The position numbers and the translations under genes were made by a program. Source: JAHFUS01 sp035689115 (GTDB lineage Bacteria > Actinomycetota > Acidimicrobiia > Acidimicrobiales > GCA-2861595). From it: DNA of 64,000 bases. The DNA lies in the NCBI GenBank assembly GCA_035689115.1, contig DASSMA010000076.1:115491-179490 (forward strand). The letters are read 5' to 3'. Positions 25,600-33,184 of the stretch are shown here, one piece after another (the first letter of the stretch is position 1; each line of letters starts with the position of its first letter). Below the pieces are notes generated by a model. That model was not told where the DNA came from and did not search any database. It worked only from the letters and a program-made list of their open reading frames with translations.

Positions 25600-26829
25600 C
25601 TACACCGCGGCGGCGACGATGGCGGTGATGGCGGAGGCGAGCGGGGTGCCCGACGCCGAGCCGAGGAAGGCGGCGTCTCCGAAGGAGAAGATCCCGCCGT
25701 CGGCGGCGACGAACCGGTAGCCGTTGCCGGTGGCCGAGCGGGCCATCCCGACGATGGGCTGGTTGAGCCGGATGCTGCCGGTGGAGCCGAAGAAGGCGGC
25801 GTCCCCGAAGGAGAAGATCCCTCCGTCCCGTGCCACCAGCCAGTAGCCCTCGCCCGACTTGGTGGCGGCCATGCCCACGACCGGCTGGGCCAGCCGCATG
25901 GCGCCGGTGGAGCCCTTGAAGGCGGCGTCGCCGAAGGCGAAGATGCCCCCGTCGGCGGCCACGAACCAGTAGCCCTTGCCGGTCGGCGAGGCGGTCATGC
26001 CCACGATGGGCTGGCTCAGCCGGATGTTGCCGGTCGAGCCGAAGAACGCGGCGTCGCCGAAGGAGAAGACCCCGCCGTCCCGGGCGACCAGCCAGTAGCC
26101 GTTGCCGGTCGGCGTGGCCGCCATGCCGACGATCGGCTGGCTCAGGGGCTTGCCGCCCATGGACCCGTAGTAGCCGGCGTCGCCCTCGGCGAACACGGCA
26201 CCGTCGGCCGCCGCCATCCAGGCACCGGCACCGCTGGCCGTGGACGAGATGGCGACGACGGGCGAGTTGCTGGCGACCCCCGCCAGGGCGCCGGCCGCCC
26301 CGTAGCTGCGGGTCTCGCCGCCGGCGGCCACCAGCCGGTACCAGTCGGTGCCGGAAGTGGGCAGGGCGGTGGCGGAGACGACCACCACGTTGGCGTTCTT
26401 CATGAACGACTGGGTGACCCAGATCTTGGACCCGGAGTACGCCACGCCGATCCCGACGGCGTTGAACGCCGGGTCCACCATGTTGGCGTAGTGGCCGGGG
26501 CTGGCGACGAGGGCGTCGTGGATGCTCTGCACCGAGTAGCCGTAGCCGACGTTCTCGCCGAGCTTGGTCCAGCCGGCCGGCGCCTGGGCGGCGTAGGAGG
26601 GGTTGTGGGCCAGCACGTTCGTCGACGCCATGCTCGTCGACCAGGCCCGGGCGATGTCGGTGAGCCGGGCGTCGACGGCCAGGCGGGCGACGCCCTTGGA
26701 GGCCCGCAGGTCGTTCAGCTTGGTGACGAACGACTGCTCGTCGGCGGTGACGGCGGAGGCGGGGAGGCTGGCGGCAGCCCCGGCGAGGACCAGCACCAGC
26801 ACCAGCATGCCCTTCACAAGCCTGTTCAA
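25600..26829 (-). CDS. secreted CAP/SCP-domain protein with C-terminal GYWLVA repeats
   Basis: 409 aa. After a signal peptide (MLVLVLVLAGAAASLPASA) a bacterial CAP/SCP domain spans ~30-150: QSFVTKLNDLRASKGVARL, ARAWSTSMASTNVLAHNP (His), KLGENVGYGYSV (Glu) and SPGHYANMVDPAFNAVGIGV (His), the usual cavity residues. About five 42-residue repeats (GYWLVARDGGVFSFGDAAFF and variants) fill the rest. The start is TTG 26829, because GGAGGG lies 6 nt upstream; GTG or ATG codons follow at +4 and +7. A probable c-di-GMP-I riboswitch precedes it and its RBS is in a switchable hairpin, so expression is likely set by c-di-GMP. CAP proteins are often adhesive or lipid-binding. Confidence 0.85.
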   Translation of the reverse strand: MNRLVKGMLVLVLVLAGAAASLPASAVTADEQSFVTKLNDLRASKGVARLAVDARLTDIARAWSTSMASTNVLAHNPSYAAQAPAGWTKLGENVGYGYSVQSIHDALVASPGHYANMVDPAFNAVGIGVAYSGSKIWVTQSFMKNANVVVVSATALPTSGTDWYRLVAAGGETRSYGAAGALAGVASNSPVVAISSTASGAGAWMAAADGAVFAEGDAGYYGSMGGKPLSQPIVGMAATPTGNGYWLVARDGGVFSFGDAAFFGSTGNIRLSQPIVGMTASPTGKGYWFVAADGGIFAFGDAAFKGSTGAMRLAQPVVGMAATKSGEGYWLVARDGGIFSFGDAAFFGSTGSIRLNQPIVGMARSATGNGYRFVAADGGIFSFGDAAFLGSASGTPLASAITAIVAAAV

Positions 26830-26831
26830 CG

Positions 26832-26861
26832 GGTTCCCTCCAGCCGGGAACCAGGTCCCGG
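26832..26861 (-). promoter_or_regulatory. alternative hairpins controlling the RBS (expression platform)
   Basis: On the minus strand GGTTCCC (26852-26846) can pair with GGGAACC (26838-26832), enclosing the GGA of the Shine-Dalgarno; a competing hairpin pairs CCGGGA (26861-26856) with TCCCGG (26849-26844). The two share bases and cannot coexist, which is the usual design of a translational riboswitch. Confidence 0.55.
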
Positions 26862-26863
26862 TT

Positions 26864-26940
26864 CGGCAGCCCGGCTGCCTGGCGGTCGCCCGCTGAAGGC
26901 CCGTGGCTTTGCGTCGCCCGGGTTGCCCCGGGGCTGCCAT
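26864..26940 (-). promoter_or_regulatory. probable cyclic di-GMP-I (GEMM-I) riboswitch aptamer
   Basis: On the minus strand the leader of the CAP/GYWLVA gene contains the GEMM-I core GACGCAAAGCCACGGGCC (from 26915 leftwards), preceded by GGGGCAACC and followed, after a GGCGACCGCC arm, by the receptor-type hairpin GGCAGCCGGGCTGCC (26865-26879) and GAA. Core, order and spacing match the class. The helix that normally sits between GGCAAxCC and GGGACGCAAAGCC is unusually short here, so this is either a divergent member or needs refolding. Known GEMM-I genes are adhesion, motility or surface genes, which fits. Confidence 0.62.
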
Positions 26941-27033
26941 TTCGTCGGTGCTTCGATCTTGGTTTCGGCGTCGGGAGCGGCTCCCTTGAGGGATTTCTCC
27001 CGGCCCGGCCGGATACCCTGGGCCGGCCGCCGA

Positions 27034-27115
27034 GCGGGCGTGGCGAAACTGGTAGACGCGCCGGGTTTAGGTCCCGGTGCCGCAAGGCATGGAGGTTCGA
27101 GTCCTCTCGCCCGCA
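27034..27115 (+). tRNA. tRNA-Leu (anticodon TAG)
   Basis: Class II tRNA of 82 nt. Acceptor arms GCGGGCG (27034-27040) and CGCCCGC (27108-27114) pair fully. The D-arm is GCGAAACTGGTAGACGC, the anticodon stem CCGGG/CCCGG encloses TTTAGGT (anticodon TAG, reading CTA), a long variable arm TGCCGCAAGGCA follows, and the T-loop is TTCGAGT. The discriminator is A; CCA is not encoded. Confidence 0.96.
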
Positions 27116-27195
27116 CCGCCCAACCGGTGCGACACTGTGACTCGGTGCCGGGCAACGGGCCCGGCGCCACAAGCGCTGCACGAGGTGACGGTCCA

Positions 27196-27402
27196 ATGGC
27201 CGACCAGAGGATGATCGGCAAGATGGGCCGGGTCACGGGCACGATCGGCCCGGGCAAGCTCGGCGAGGTGATGATCGAGGTCCGCGGCGGCAGCGAGGCG
27301 TTCCACGCCTACGCCACCGACGACGACACCATCACCAGGGGGACGCGCATCGTCGTCGTCGAGTACTACCCGCCCCGTACCGTCGTCGTGACCCGGATGT
27401 AG
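27196..27402 (+). CDS. short NfeD-like OB-fold protein
   Basis: 68 aa, no membrane segment. The sequence MIGKMGRVTGTIGPGKLGEV...TRGTRIVVVEYYPPRTVVVT is the OB-like C-terminal domain of NfeD proteins: conserved G-x-G-x-V entry, G-P-G turn, and the final V-V-V-E-Y strand. The ATG follows GAGGTGAC about 7 nt upstream. NfeD family members are encoded next to flotillin/SPFH proteins and are thought to act with them at membrane microdomains; here the flotillin gene begins 36 bp downstream. A stand-alone soluble version is shorter than most. Confidence 0.78.
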   Translation: MADQRMIGKMGRVTGTIGPGKLGEVMIEVRGGSEAFHAYATDDDTITRGTRIVVVEYYPPRTVVVTRM

Positions 27403-27438
27403 CCGCCGCCCCTTGCCTGCAAAAGGGGGAGTCCCACA

Positions 27439-28908
27439 ATGATCGTTGGCTACGCGGCGGCCGCCGTCCTGGTCCTCTCGATCGTCATCTTCAAGCTCAT
27501 GTGGCGGGTGGCCGAGCCCAACGAGGCGCTCATCATCTCCGGTCTACGGGCCCAGTCGCCGAGCGACGCGGTGAGCGAGAGCCTCGGGTTCAAGATCACC
27601 ACCGGCAAGGGCACGCTCGTGCTGCCCGGCGTCCAGACCGTGCGCCGGCTGTCCCTCGACCTCCGGGAGGCGGAGCTGGGCATCGACTGCGTCACCCACC
27701 AGGGCATCCCCCTCGGGGTGAAGGGCGTGGTCATCTTCAAGGTGGGCGACGACTACACGTCCATCGCCAACGCCGCCCGCCGCTTCCTCGACCAGCAGGA
27801 CCAGATGGACCACCGGGTCCACAACGTGTTCGCCGGCCACCTGCGGGCCATCGTCGGCAACATGACGGTGGAGGAGATGATCCGCGACCGCGAGAAGCTC
27901 ACCCAGCTGACCCGCGAGTCCTCCGGCACCGAGATGGAGAAGCTCGGGCTCATCGTGGACTCGCTCCAGGTGCAGGAGATCGAGGACCCCACCGGCTACA
28001 TCGAGAACCTCGGCCGCCCGCACGCGGCGGCGGTGGCCAGCCAGGCCCGCATCGCCCAGGCGGCCGCCGACCGGGAGGCCACCGAGCGCGAGCAGGAGGC
28101 CGAGGCCCTGAAGGCGGAGGCCCGGCGGGCCAGCGCCGTGAAGCAGGCCGGCTACCAGGCGGAGATCGACGAGGCGGCGGCACGGGCCCGCCAGGCCGGC
28201 CCGCTGTCGGAGGCCCAGGCCCGCCAGGAGGTCGTGGTCCAGGAGACCAAGGTCGCCGAGCTGGAGGGCCAGCGGGAGGAGCAGCGCCTCCAGGCCACCG
28301 TGCGCAAGCCGGCCGACGCCAAGGCCTACGAGGAGACGACGCTGGCCAAGGGCTCGCGCGACGCGCGCATCGCCCAGGCCGAGGCCCAGCGCCAGGAGGT
28401 GGAGCTGCACGCCGCCGGGAACGCCCAGCGGGTGAAGCTGGAGGCAGGGGCGGAGGCCGAGCGGGTGCGCCTCCAGGCTTCGGCCGAGGCCGAGCACGTG
28501 CGGCTCGACGCGGCGGCCAGGGCCGAGTCCACCCGTGCCATCGGCGAGGCCGAGGCGGCCGCGACCCAGGCCAAAGGCCTGGCCGAGGGCGAAGCGGTCC
28601 GGGCCCGGGGCATGGCCGAGGCCGAGGCCATCAAGGCTCGGGCCGACGCCCTGGCTCAGAACCAGGACGCCGTCATCGGCCAGCAGCTGGCCGAGAAGTG
28701 GCCCGAGATCGTCGAGGCGGCGGCGAAGCCGTTCGGCGACATCGACCAGATGATCGTCCTCAACGGCGCCCAGGGCCTGTCGGACACCCTCGCCCAGGCG
28801 CTGTCCCAGGGCGTGGCCGGCCTCCAGTTGGCCCGCAGCCTGCTGGCCGGCTCCGGCACCAGCAGCAGCGGCGGCGGCAACGGCGCCGCCCCGCCACCGC
28901 CGGCCTGA
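27439..28908 (+). CDS. flotillin-like SPFH/band 7 protein
   Basis: 489 aa. One N-terminal membrane helix (IVGYAAAAVLVLSIVIFKLM) is followed by the SPFH domain (~30-200: RVAEPNEALIISG, KGTLVLPGVQTVRRLSLDLR, FLDQQDQMDHRVHNVFAGHL, TRESSGTEMEKLGLIVDSLQ). From ~200 to 430 an Ala/Glu-rich coiled coil carries E-A repeats (AEAERVRLQASAEAEHVRLD), then comes a Gly/Pro-rich tail. Flotillins oligomerise and organise membrane domains. It is in one apparent operon with the NfeD-like protein 36 bp upstream. AAAGGGGGAG before the ATG is a strong ribosome-binding site. Confidence 0.92.
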   Translation: MIVGYAAAAVLVLSIVIFKLMWRVAEPNEALIISGLRAQSPSDAVSESLGFKITTGKGTLVLPGVQTVRRLSLDLREAELGIDCVTHQGIPLGVKGVVIFKVGDDYTSIANAARRFLDQQDQMDHRVHNVFAGHLRAIVGNMTVEEMIRDREKLTQLTRESSGTEMEKLGLIVDSLQVQEIEDPTGYIENLGRPHAAAVASQARIAQAAADREATEREQEAEALKAEARRASAVKQAGYQAEIDEAAARARQAGPLSEAQARQEVVVQETKVAELEGQREEQRLQATVRKPADAKAYEETTLAKGSRDARIAQAEAQRQEVELHAAGNAQRVKLEAGAEAERVRLQASAEAEHVRLDAAARAESTRAIGEAEAAATQAKGLAEGEAVRARGMAEAEAIKARADALAQNQDAVIGQQLAEKWPEIVEAAAKPFGDIDQMIVLNGAQGLSDTLAQALSQGVAGLQLARSLLAGSGTSSSGGGNGAAPPPPA

Positions 28909-28929
28909 CGCGGCGGCAGACTGGCACCC

Positions 28930-29799
28930 ATGGCGAAACTCGGATTCTGCGGCCTGGGCCAGATGGGCGGGCCCATGGCCGCCCGCCTGGTGGGGGCCGG
29001 CCACGACGTGACCGTCTGGAACCGCACCCCGGCTCGGGCCGACGCGCTGGTCGAGCAGGGCGCCCGCCGGGCGGGCACGCCCGCCGAGGCGGCGGCCGGT
29101 GCCGAGGCGGTGTTCACCATGCTGGCGACGCCCGAGGCGCTGGAGGCCGTGCTGTTCGGCCCCGACGGCCTGGCTGCCGGCCTGGGTGCCGGCACCACCC
29201 TCGTGGAGCAGTCCACCGTCGGGCCCGACGCGGTGGCGGCGGCGTGCGACCGCCTCCCCGCCGGTGTCGCCATGCTCGACGCTCCGGTGCTCGGCAGCGT
29301 GCAGGCGGCCACCGACGGCACGCTCGAGGTGTTCGTGGGCGGCGACGCCGGCGTGTTCGAGCGCTGGCGGCCCGTCCTCGAAGTCCTCGGCCACCCGGTG
29401 CATCTCGGTCCGCTCGGTGCCGGCGCGGCCATGAAGCTGGTGGTGAACTCCACCCTCGGCGCGCTGATGACCGGCCTGGCGGAGGCGCTGGCCCTGGCCG
29501 ACGCCCTCGGCGTCGATCAGTCGGCGGCCCTTGACGTGCTCGCCGGGTCGCCCATCGGCGTCACCGCCCGGGGCAAGCGGGAGCGCATCGAGTCAGGCCG
29601 TTACCCGCCCAACTTCAAGCTGGCGCTGGCGACCAAGGACATGCGCCTGGTCACCGAAGCGGCGCGGCGCGCCGGTCTCGAAGCCCGGCTCGCCGCTGCC
29701 GCCCGATCGTGGCTCGAGGAGGCCGACGCCGCCGGCCTCGGCCCCCTCGACTACTCGGCCGTCATCGCCCACGTGCGGCGACGGCCGGCGCTTCCCTAG
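28930..29799 (+). CDS. NAD(P)-dependent beta-hydroxyacid dehydrogenase (3-hydroxyisobutyrate dehydrogenase family)
   Basis: 289 aa. The Rossmann motif is KLGFCGLGQMGGPMAARLVG; NADP-type residues WNRTPARAD follow the second strand. EQSTVGPDAV and LDAPVLGSVQAATDGTLEVF (substrate S/T-G-G-like loop) match the family, and the catalytic Lys lies in LGAGAAMKLVVNSTLGAL. The C-terminal all-helical domain includes KRERIESGRYPPNFKLALATKDM. Substrates across the family include 3-hydroxyisobutyrate, tartronate semialdehyde and succinic semialdehyde; this one cannot be assigned. It follows the flotillin gene by 21 bp and converges with the small gene at 29796 (4-nt overlap of 3' ends). Confidence 0.9.
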   Translation: MAKLGFCGLGQMGGPMAARLVGAGHDVTVWNRTPARADALVEQGARRAGTPAEAAAGAEAVFTMLATPEALEAVLFGPDGLAAGLGAGTTLVEQSTVGPDAVAAACDRLPAGVAMLDAPVLGSVQAATDGTLEVFVGGDAGVFERWRPVLEVLGHPVHLGPLGAGAAMKLVVNSTLGALMTGLAEALALADALGVDQSAALDVLAGSPIGVTARGKRERIESGRYPPNFKLALATKDMRLVTEAARRAGLEARLAAAARSWLEEADAAGLGPLDYSAVIAHVRRRPALP

Positions 29800-30083
29800 T
29801 CGACCTCGTGATCGGGGCTGAAGTCCTCGCCCAGCAGCGTGTCGCCGGTCTCGGCATCGCGCAGCGCGTCCTCCAGCGTGGGACCGGCGCCCTCGGCCAC
29901 CCGGCCGTCGGGGCCCTGCGCCAGCGTCACGACGCTCTCGTTGCCGGCGCCGTCGAAGATCGACGTCTGCGGCGGCCCACCGCTCTCGCTCGCCAGCGGT
30001 GCGGAGACGCCCTGCCCCTCCGGTGCCTTGCGGCCTGCGTTCCGGCTGCGGAACGGGTCGTCGGCGTGCTCGGTCTTGCCCAT
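29796..30083 (-). CDS. small acidic protein of unknown function
   Basis: 95 aa, soluble, acidic. It starts MGKTEHADDPFRSRNAGRKA at ATG 30083 with AAAGGGGA 7 nt upstream; about 21 further upstream codons exist but would include an unlikely basic segment. The central TSIFDGAGNESVVTLAQGPD and tail LEDALRDAETGDTLLGEDFS suggest a compact domain of unknown function, reminiscent of DUF2188-like small actinobacterial proteins only in size. It lies 66 bp downstream of rdgB on the same strand. Confidence 0.55.
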   Translation of the reverse strand: MGKTEHADDPFRSRNAGRKAPEGQGVSAPLASESGGPPQTSIFDGAGNESVVTLAQGPDGRVAEGAGPTLEDALRDAETGDTLLGEDFSPDHEVD

Positions 30084-30149
30084 GTGGCAGTCCCCTTTCT
30101 TGGATTTCCGTTCCCAAGAGACGTACCCGGCCCCGCGACGGGGCAATCG

Positions 30150-30734
30150 TCAGGGAGCGGAGCCGAGGAGCGCGGCGGCCAGCGCACGGAAGGCCCGGCC
30201 GCGGTGGGAGACGCCGTTCTTCTCCTCCGTCGTCAGCTCGGCGAACGTGCGGCCGTCGCCGCCGGCCGGCACGAACACCGGGTCGTACCCGAAGCCTCCG
30301 TCGCCGCGCGGCGCCACGGCGATGGTGCCGTCGACCACGCCCTCGGCCACGACCTCGGTGCCCTCGGGGAAGCGGGCCAGAGCCACCGTGCGGAAGCGGG
30401 CGCGCCGGTCGGCCACGCCCTCCAGGGCGCGCAGCACGGCGGCCACGTTGTCGGCGTAGGTGGCGCCGGGGCCGGCGTAGCGGGACGAGTACACGCCCGG
30501 CGCGCCGCCCAGGGCGGCGACCTCCAGCCCGGTGTCGTCCGCCACCGCCGCCTCGCCCGTGGCCGCCACGATGGCCACCGCCTTGAGCCGGGCGTTGTCC
30601 TCCAGCGTGAGGCCGTCCTCCACCACCTCGCCCACCGCGTCTGGGCGGGGCACCAGTTCCACGCCGGTGCCGGCCAGCACGGCGGCGAACTCGGCGACCT
30701 TGTCGCGGTTGGCGGAGGCGACGACCAGGCGCAC
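30150..30734 (-). CDS. rdgB: non-canonical purine NTP pyrophosphatase (ITPase/HAM1)
   Basis: 194 aa. Hydrolyses dITP, ITP and XTP to monophosphates, keeping deaminated purines out of nucleic acids. Family motifs: VVASANRDKVAEFAAVL (phosphate-binding S-x-N-x-x-K), LTLEDNARLKAVAIV, AVADDTGLEVAALGGAPGVY, SSRYAGPGATYADN, GGFGYDPVFVPAGG (F-G-Y-D-P) and NGVSHRGRAFRAL (S-H-R). The start is GTG 30734, overlapping the TAG of rph by one base. Order rph-rdgB is the same as in Mycobacterium. Confidence 0.94.
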   Translation of the reverse strand: MRLVVASANRDKVAEFAAVLAGTGVELVPRPDAVGEVVEDGLTLEDNARLKAVAIVAATGEAAVADDTGLEVAALGGAPGVYSSRYAGPGATYADNVAAVLRALEGVADRRARFRTVALARFPEGTEVVAEGVVDGTIAVAPRGDGGFGYDPVFVPAGGDGRTFAELTTEEKNGVSHRGRAFRALAAALLGSAP

Positions 30735-31477
30735 TAGGCGCGCCGAGGCGCGGGTGGGTCGGCCAGCACCGCCGCCTGGGCCTCCAGGATGCCGGCGATC
30801 CCGAGCTCGGCCAGGCCCAGCAACTCGTCGAGCTCGTTCCTGGTGAACGGCAGGCCCTCGGCCGTGCCCTGCACCTCGACGAAGCGCCCCGACGCCGTCA
30901 TCACCACGTTCATGTCGACCTCGGCCCGCACGTCCTCGCCGTAGTCGAGGTCGAGCATCGGCACGGCGTCGACCACGCCCACCGACACCGCGCCGCAGGC
31001 CTCGGTGATCGGGTGGGGCCGGGTGGGATCGGCCTGGCACCGTCGGGTGAGGGCGTCGTGGAGGGCGACGTAGGCGCCGGAGATGGCGGCCGTCCGGGTG
31101 CCGCCGTCGGCCTGGAGGACGTCGCAGTCCAGCCACACCGACACCTCGCCCATCAGGGTGAGGTCGGTGACGGACCGCAGGCTGCGGCCGATGAGCCGCT
31201 GGATCTCCTGCGTGCGGCCCGACAGCTTGCCCTTGGCCGCCTCCCGGCCGACCCGCTCGCCGGTGGAGCCCGGCAGCATCGAGTACTCGGCGGTGACCCA
31301 CCCCTTGCCCGAGCCCTTCATCCACCGAGGCACCTGATCCTCGATCGACGCCGTGCAGAGCACCTTGGTGCGCCCGAAGCACGCCAGCACCGAGCCGGCG
31401 GCGAACTCGGTGAAGTCCCGCTCGAACGTCACCGGCCGCAGGTCGTCGGGCTTCCTGCCGTAGCTGCGTTCGGTCAT
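30734..31477 (-). CDS. rph: ribonuclease PH
   Basis: 247 aa phosphorolytic 3'-5' exoribonuclease that trims tRNA 3' ends. Sequence landmarks: RPVTFERDFTEFAAGSVLAC, TKVLCTASIEDQVPRWMKGS, GWVTAEYSMLPGSTGERVGR, RTQEIQRLIGRSLRSVTDL, LDCDVLQADGGTRTAAISGA and DLDYGEDVRAEVDMNVVMT. Full length for the family (~240 aa). ATG 31477 has GAGGCGAA directly upstream; a GCAACC-GAA-GGTTGC hairpin (31486-31500) sits just 5' of this RBS. Coupled to rdgB by a one-base overlap. Confidence 0.96.
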   Translation of the reverse strand: MTERSYGRKPDDLRPVTFERDFTEFAAGSVLACFGRTKVLCTASIEDQVPRWMKGSGKGWVTAEYSMLPGSTGERVGREAAKGKLSGRTQEIQRLIGRSLRSVTDLTLMGEVSVWLDCDVLQADGGTRTAAISGAYVALHDALTRRCQADPTRPHPITEACGAVSVGVVDAVPMLDLDYGEDVRAEVDMNVVMTASGRFVEVQGTAEGLPFTRNELDELLGLAELGIAGILEAQAAVLADPPAPRRA

Positions 31478-31485
31478 TTCGCCTC

Positions 31486-31596
31486 GCAACCGAAGGTTGC
31501 TCGGCGAGCTTGAGGTGCCGCCCTGCGGGCGGCCGTCAGGCCACCGCCCGGCTGCGCCGGATCGGTGACCGCTGTGCGGGGGGCGACGCCCCCCGC
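31486..31596. terminator. cluster of three hairpins upstream of rph
   Basis: The 193-bp gap between the MBL gene and rph holds three perfect hairpins: 31486-31500 (6-bp stem), 31517-31533 (7-bp stem GCCGCCC/GGGCGGC) and 31576-31596 (9-bp stem GCGGGGGGC/GCCCCCCGC, 3-base loop). The last is the best terminator candidate for the MBL transcript; the first abuts the rph ribosome-binding site. Confidence 0.5.
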
Positions 31597-31670
31597 GCCC
31601 CCCGGCCACCAGCCGAGGGAGCCGCCTCCGGCGGCGGCTGCGGCCGGCGGCAGTTCTCCAGTCCGCGGTG

Positions 31671-32393
31671 TCATACGGGGTACGTCTCGTTCTCTCGGGC
31701 CAGGTCCACGGGGGCACCGTAGGCGCCGGCGGCCTCGGCCACGACCTCGGCCGGGTCGACGGTGGGCCAGAGGTGGGTGACGACCAGCCGGCGGGCGCCG
31801 GCGTCGCGCGCCATGGCGCCCGCCTCGGCCGCGCTCAGGTGGATGGGCGCCCGGGGGATGCGCTCGGGGTACGACGCCTCGCACAGCGCCAGGTCGACGG
31901 ACCCGCCGAGGGCCGAGAAGGACCAGCCGGGGCCGGTGTCGGCCGAGTAGGCGAGCGAGCGCCCGGCCCCCTCGATGCGAACGGCCAAGGTCTCGGGCGG
32001 GTGGACGGTGCGGGAGAACCGCAGGGTGAGGGCCCCGACCGTGATCTCTGCGCCGTCGCCCACGACCCGCCAGTCGAAGGTGGGCGCCGGCTCGGTGCTC
32101 AGCTTGGCGTCGAGGCCGGCGGGAGCGTAGACGGGGACACCCTGGCGGCCCAGGCCGTAGGCGCACGCCACCCGGAACCCCTCCACGTCGTTCCAGTGGT
32201 CGGGGTGCTCGTGGGTGAGCACCACGGCGTCGACGTCGTCGAGGCCGGCGTGGCGCTGGAGGTTGGCCATGGTGCCCGACCCGGCGTCCAGCCACAGGGT
32301 GGTGCCGCCGGCCCGGACCAGGTAGCCGCTGCAGGCCGCTCCAGGGCCCGGATAGCTGCCGCTGCACCCGAGGATCGTCAACTCCACGACCAC
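31671..32393 (-). CDS. MBL-fold metallohydrolase, Rv1339-like (atypical cAMP phosphodiesterase family)
   Basis: 240 aa. Metallo-beta-lactamase fold with the metal motif THEHPDHWND (His61, His63, Asp65, His66); further ligands are expected in FSRTVHPPETLAVRI (His), LAYSADTGPGW (Asp) and LVVTHLWPTVDP (His). Start GTG 32393 overlaps the end of murI by 16 nt; GTG 32387 is an alternative. Its place directly after murI and before rph equals that of Rv1339 in M. tuberculosis, a protein reported to hydrolyse cAMP; by context the same activity is likely here, but RNase Z-like or other phosphodiester substrates cannot be excluded from sequence. Confidence 0.85.
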   Translation of the reverse strand: MVVELTILGCSGSYPGPGAACSGYLVRAGGTTLWLDAGSGTMANLQRHAGLDDVDAVVLTHEHPDHWNDVEGFRVACAYGLGRQGVPVYAPAGLDAKLSTEPAPTFDWRVVGDGAEITVGALTLRFSRTVHPPETLAVRIEGAGRSLAYSADTGPGWSFSALGGSVDLALCEASYPERIPRAPIHLSAAEAGAMARDAGARRLVVTHLWPTVDPAEVVAEAAGAYGAPVDLARENETYPV

Positions 32394-33181
32394 GCCTCCA
32401 CGTCGGCCAGTTCGGGCCCGAGCAGCCGGGCGCCCAGTTGTCGGAACCACTCCACGTCGCCGGACGATACGAAACGGTGGGCCGCCTTGCCGCCGCTGCG
32501 GCGCACCAGCCCCGTCTCGTCGAGGATCGCACGGACCTCGAACGCCGTCTCCTCGGCCGACGACACGAGCACCACGTCGCGACCCATCACGTCGGCGATG
32601 GTGCGGGCGAGGAACGGGTAGTGCGTGCAGCCGAGCAGCACCGTGTCGACGCCCGCCGACCGCAGCGGCGCCAGCAGGCGCTCGGCCAGCACGTGCACCT
32701 GGTCGCTGCCCGTCTCTCCCCGTTCCACGAACTCGACGAACCCGGGGCAGGCGCAGCACACCAGTTCGGCCCCCGACCGCATGGCGTGGGCGGCCCGCTG
32801 GTAGGCCCCTGACGAGATGGTGCCCACCGTGCCGATCACCCCCACCCGGCGGTTGCGGGTGACGGCGACGGCCGCCCGCAGCCCGGGGTCGATGACGCCC
32901 ACGATGGGGATGTCGTGCTCGAAGCGCAGCAGGTCGAGGGCGGCGGCGGCGGCCGTGTTGCACGCCGCCACTACCATCTTCACGCCGTGGCGCTCGACCA
33001 GCAGCCGGGTCACCTGGCGGGCGAACTCCCGCACCTCGTCGAGCGGCCGGGGCCCGTAGGGGTAGCGGGCGGTGTCGCCGAAATACACGACGTCCTCGTC
33101 GGGCAGCAGGTCCATGAGGGCGCGCGCCACGGTGAGCCCGCCGAAACCGCTGTCGAAGATGCCGATGGGGCGGTCGTCCAC
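32378..33181 (-). CDS. murI: glutamate racemase
   Basis: 267 aa. Interconverts L- and D-glutamate for peptidoglycan. Catalytic cysteines Cys74 (VAACNTAAAA) and Cys185 (LLGCTHYPFL) are present, as are IGIFDSGFGGLTVARAL, YFGDTARYPYGPRP and VGVIGTVGTISSGAY. Length is normal. GTG start 33181, 3 bp after the cysM stop. The rhomboid gene found between cysM and murI in Mycobacterium is missing here. Confidence 0.96.
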   Translation of the reverse strand: MDDRPIGIFDSGFGGLTVARALMDLLPDEDVVYFGDTARYPYGPRPLDEVREFARQVTRLLVERHGVKMVVAACNTAAAAALDLLRFEHDIPIVGVIDPGLRAAVAVTRNRRVGVIGTVGTISSGAYQRAAHAMRSGAELVCCACPGFVEFVERGETGSDQVHVLAERLLAPLRSAGVDTVLLGCTHYPFLARTIADVMGRDVVLVSSAEETAFEVRAILDETGLVRRSGGKAAHRFVSSGDVEWFRQLGARLLGPELADVEAWSWS

Positions 33182-33184
33182 GGC

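Noticed and set aside
31478..31670. Small gene between the MBL hydrolase and rph
   Set aside because: Frames are Arg/Pro/Gly-rich, interrupted by stable hairpins, with no start/RBS and no conserved features.
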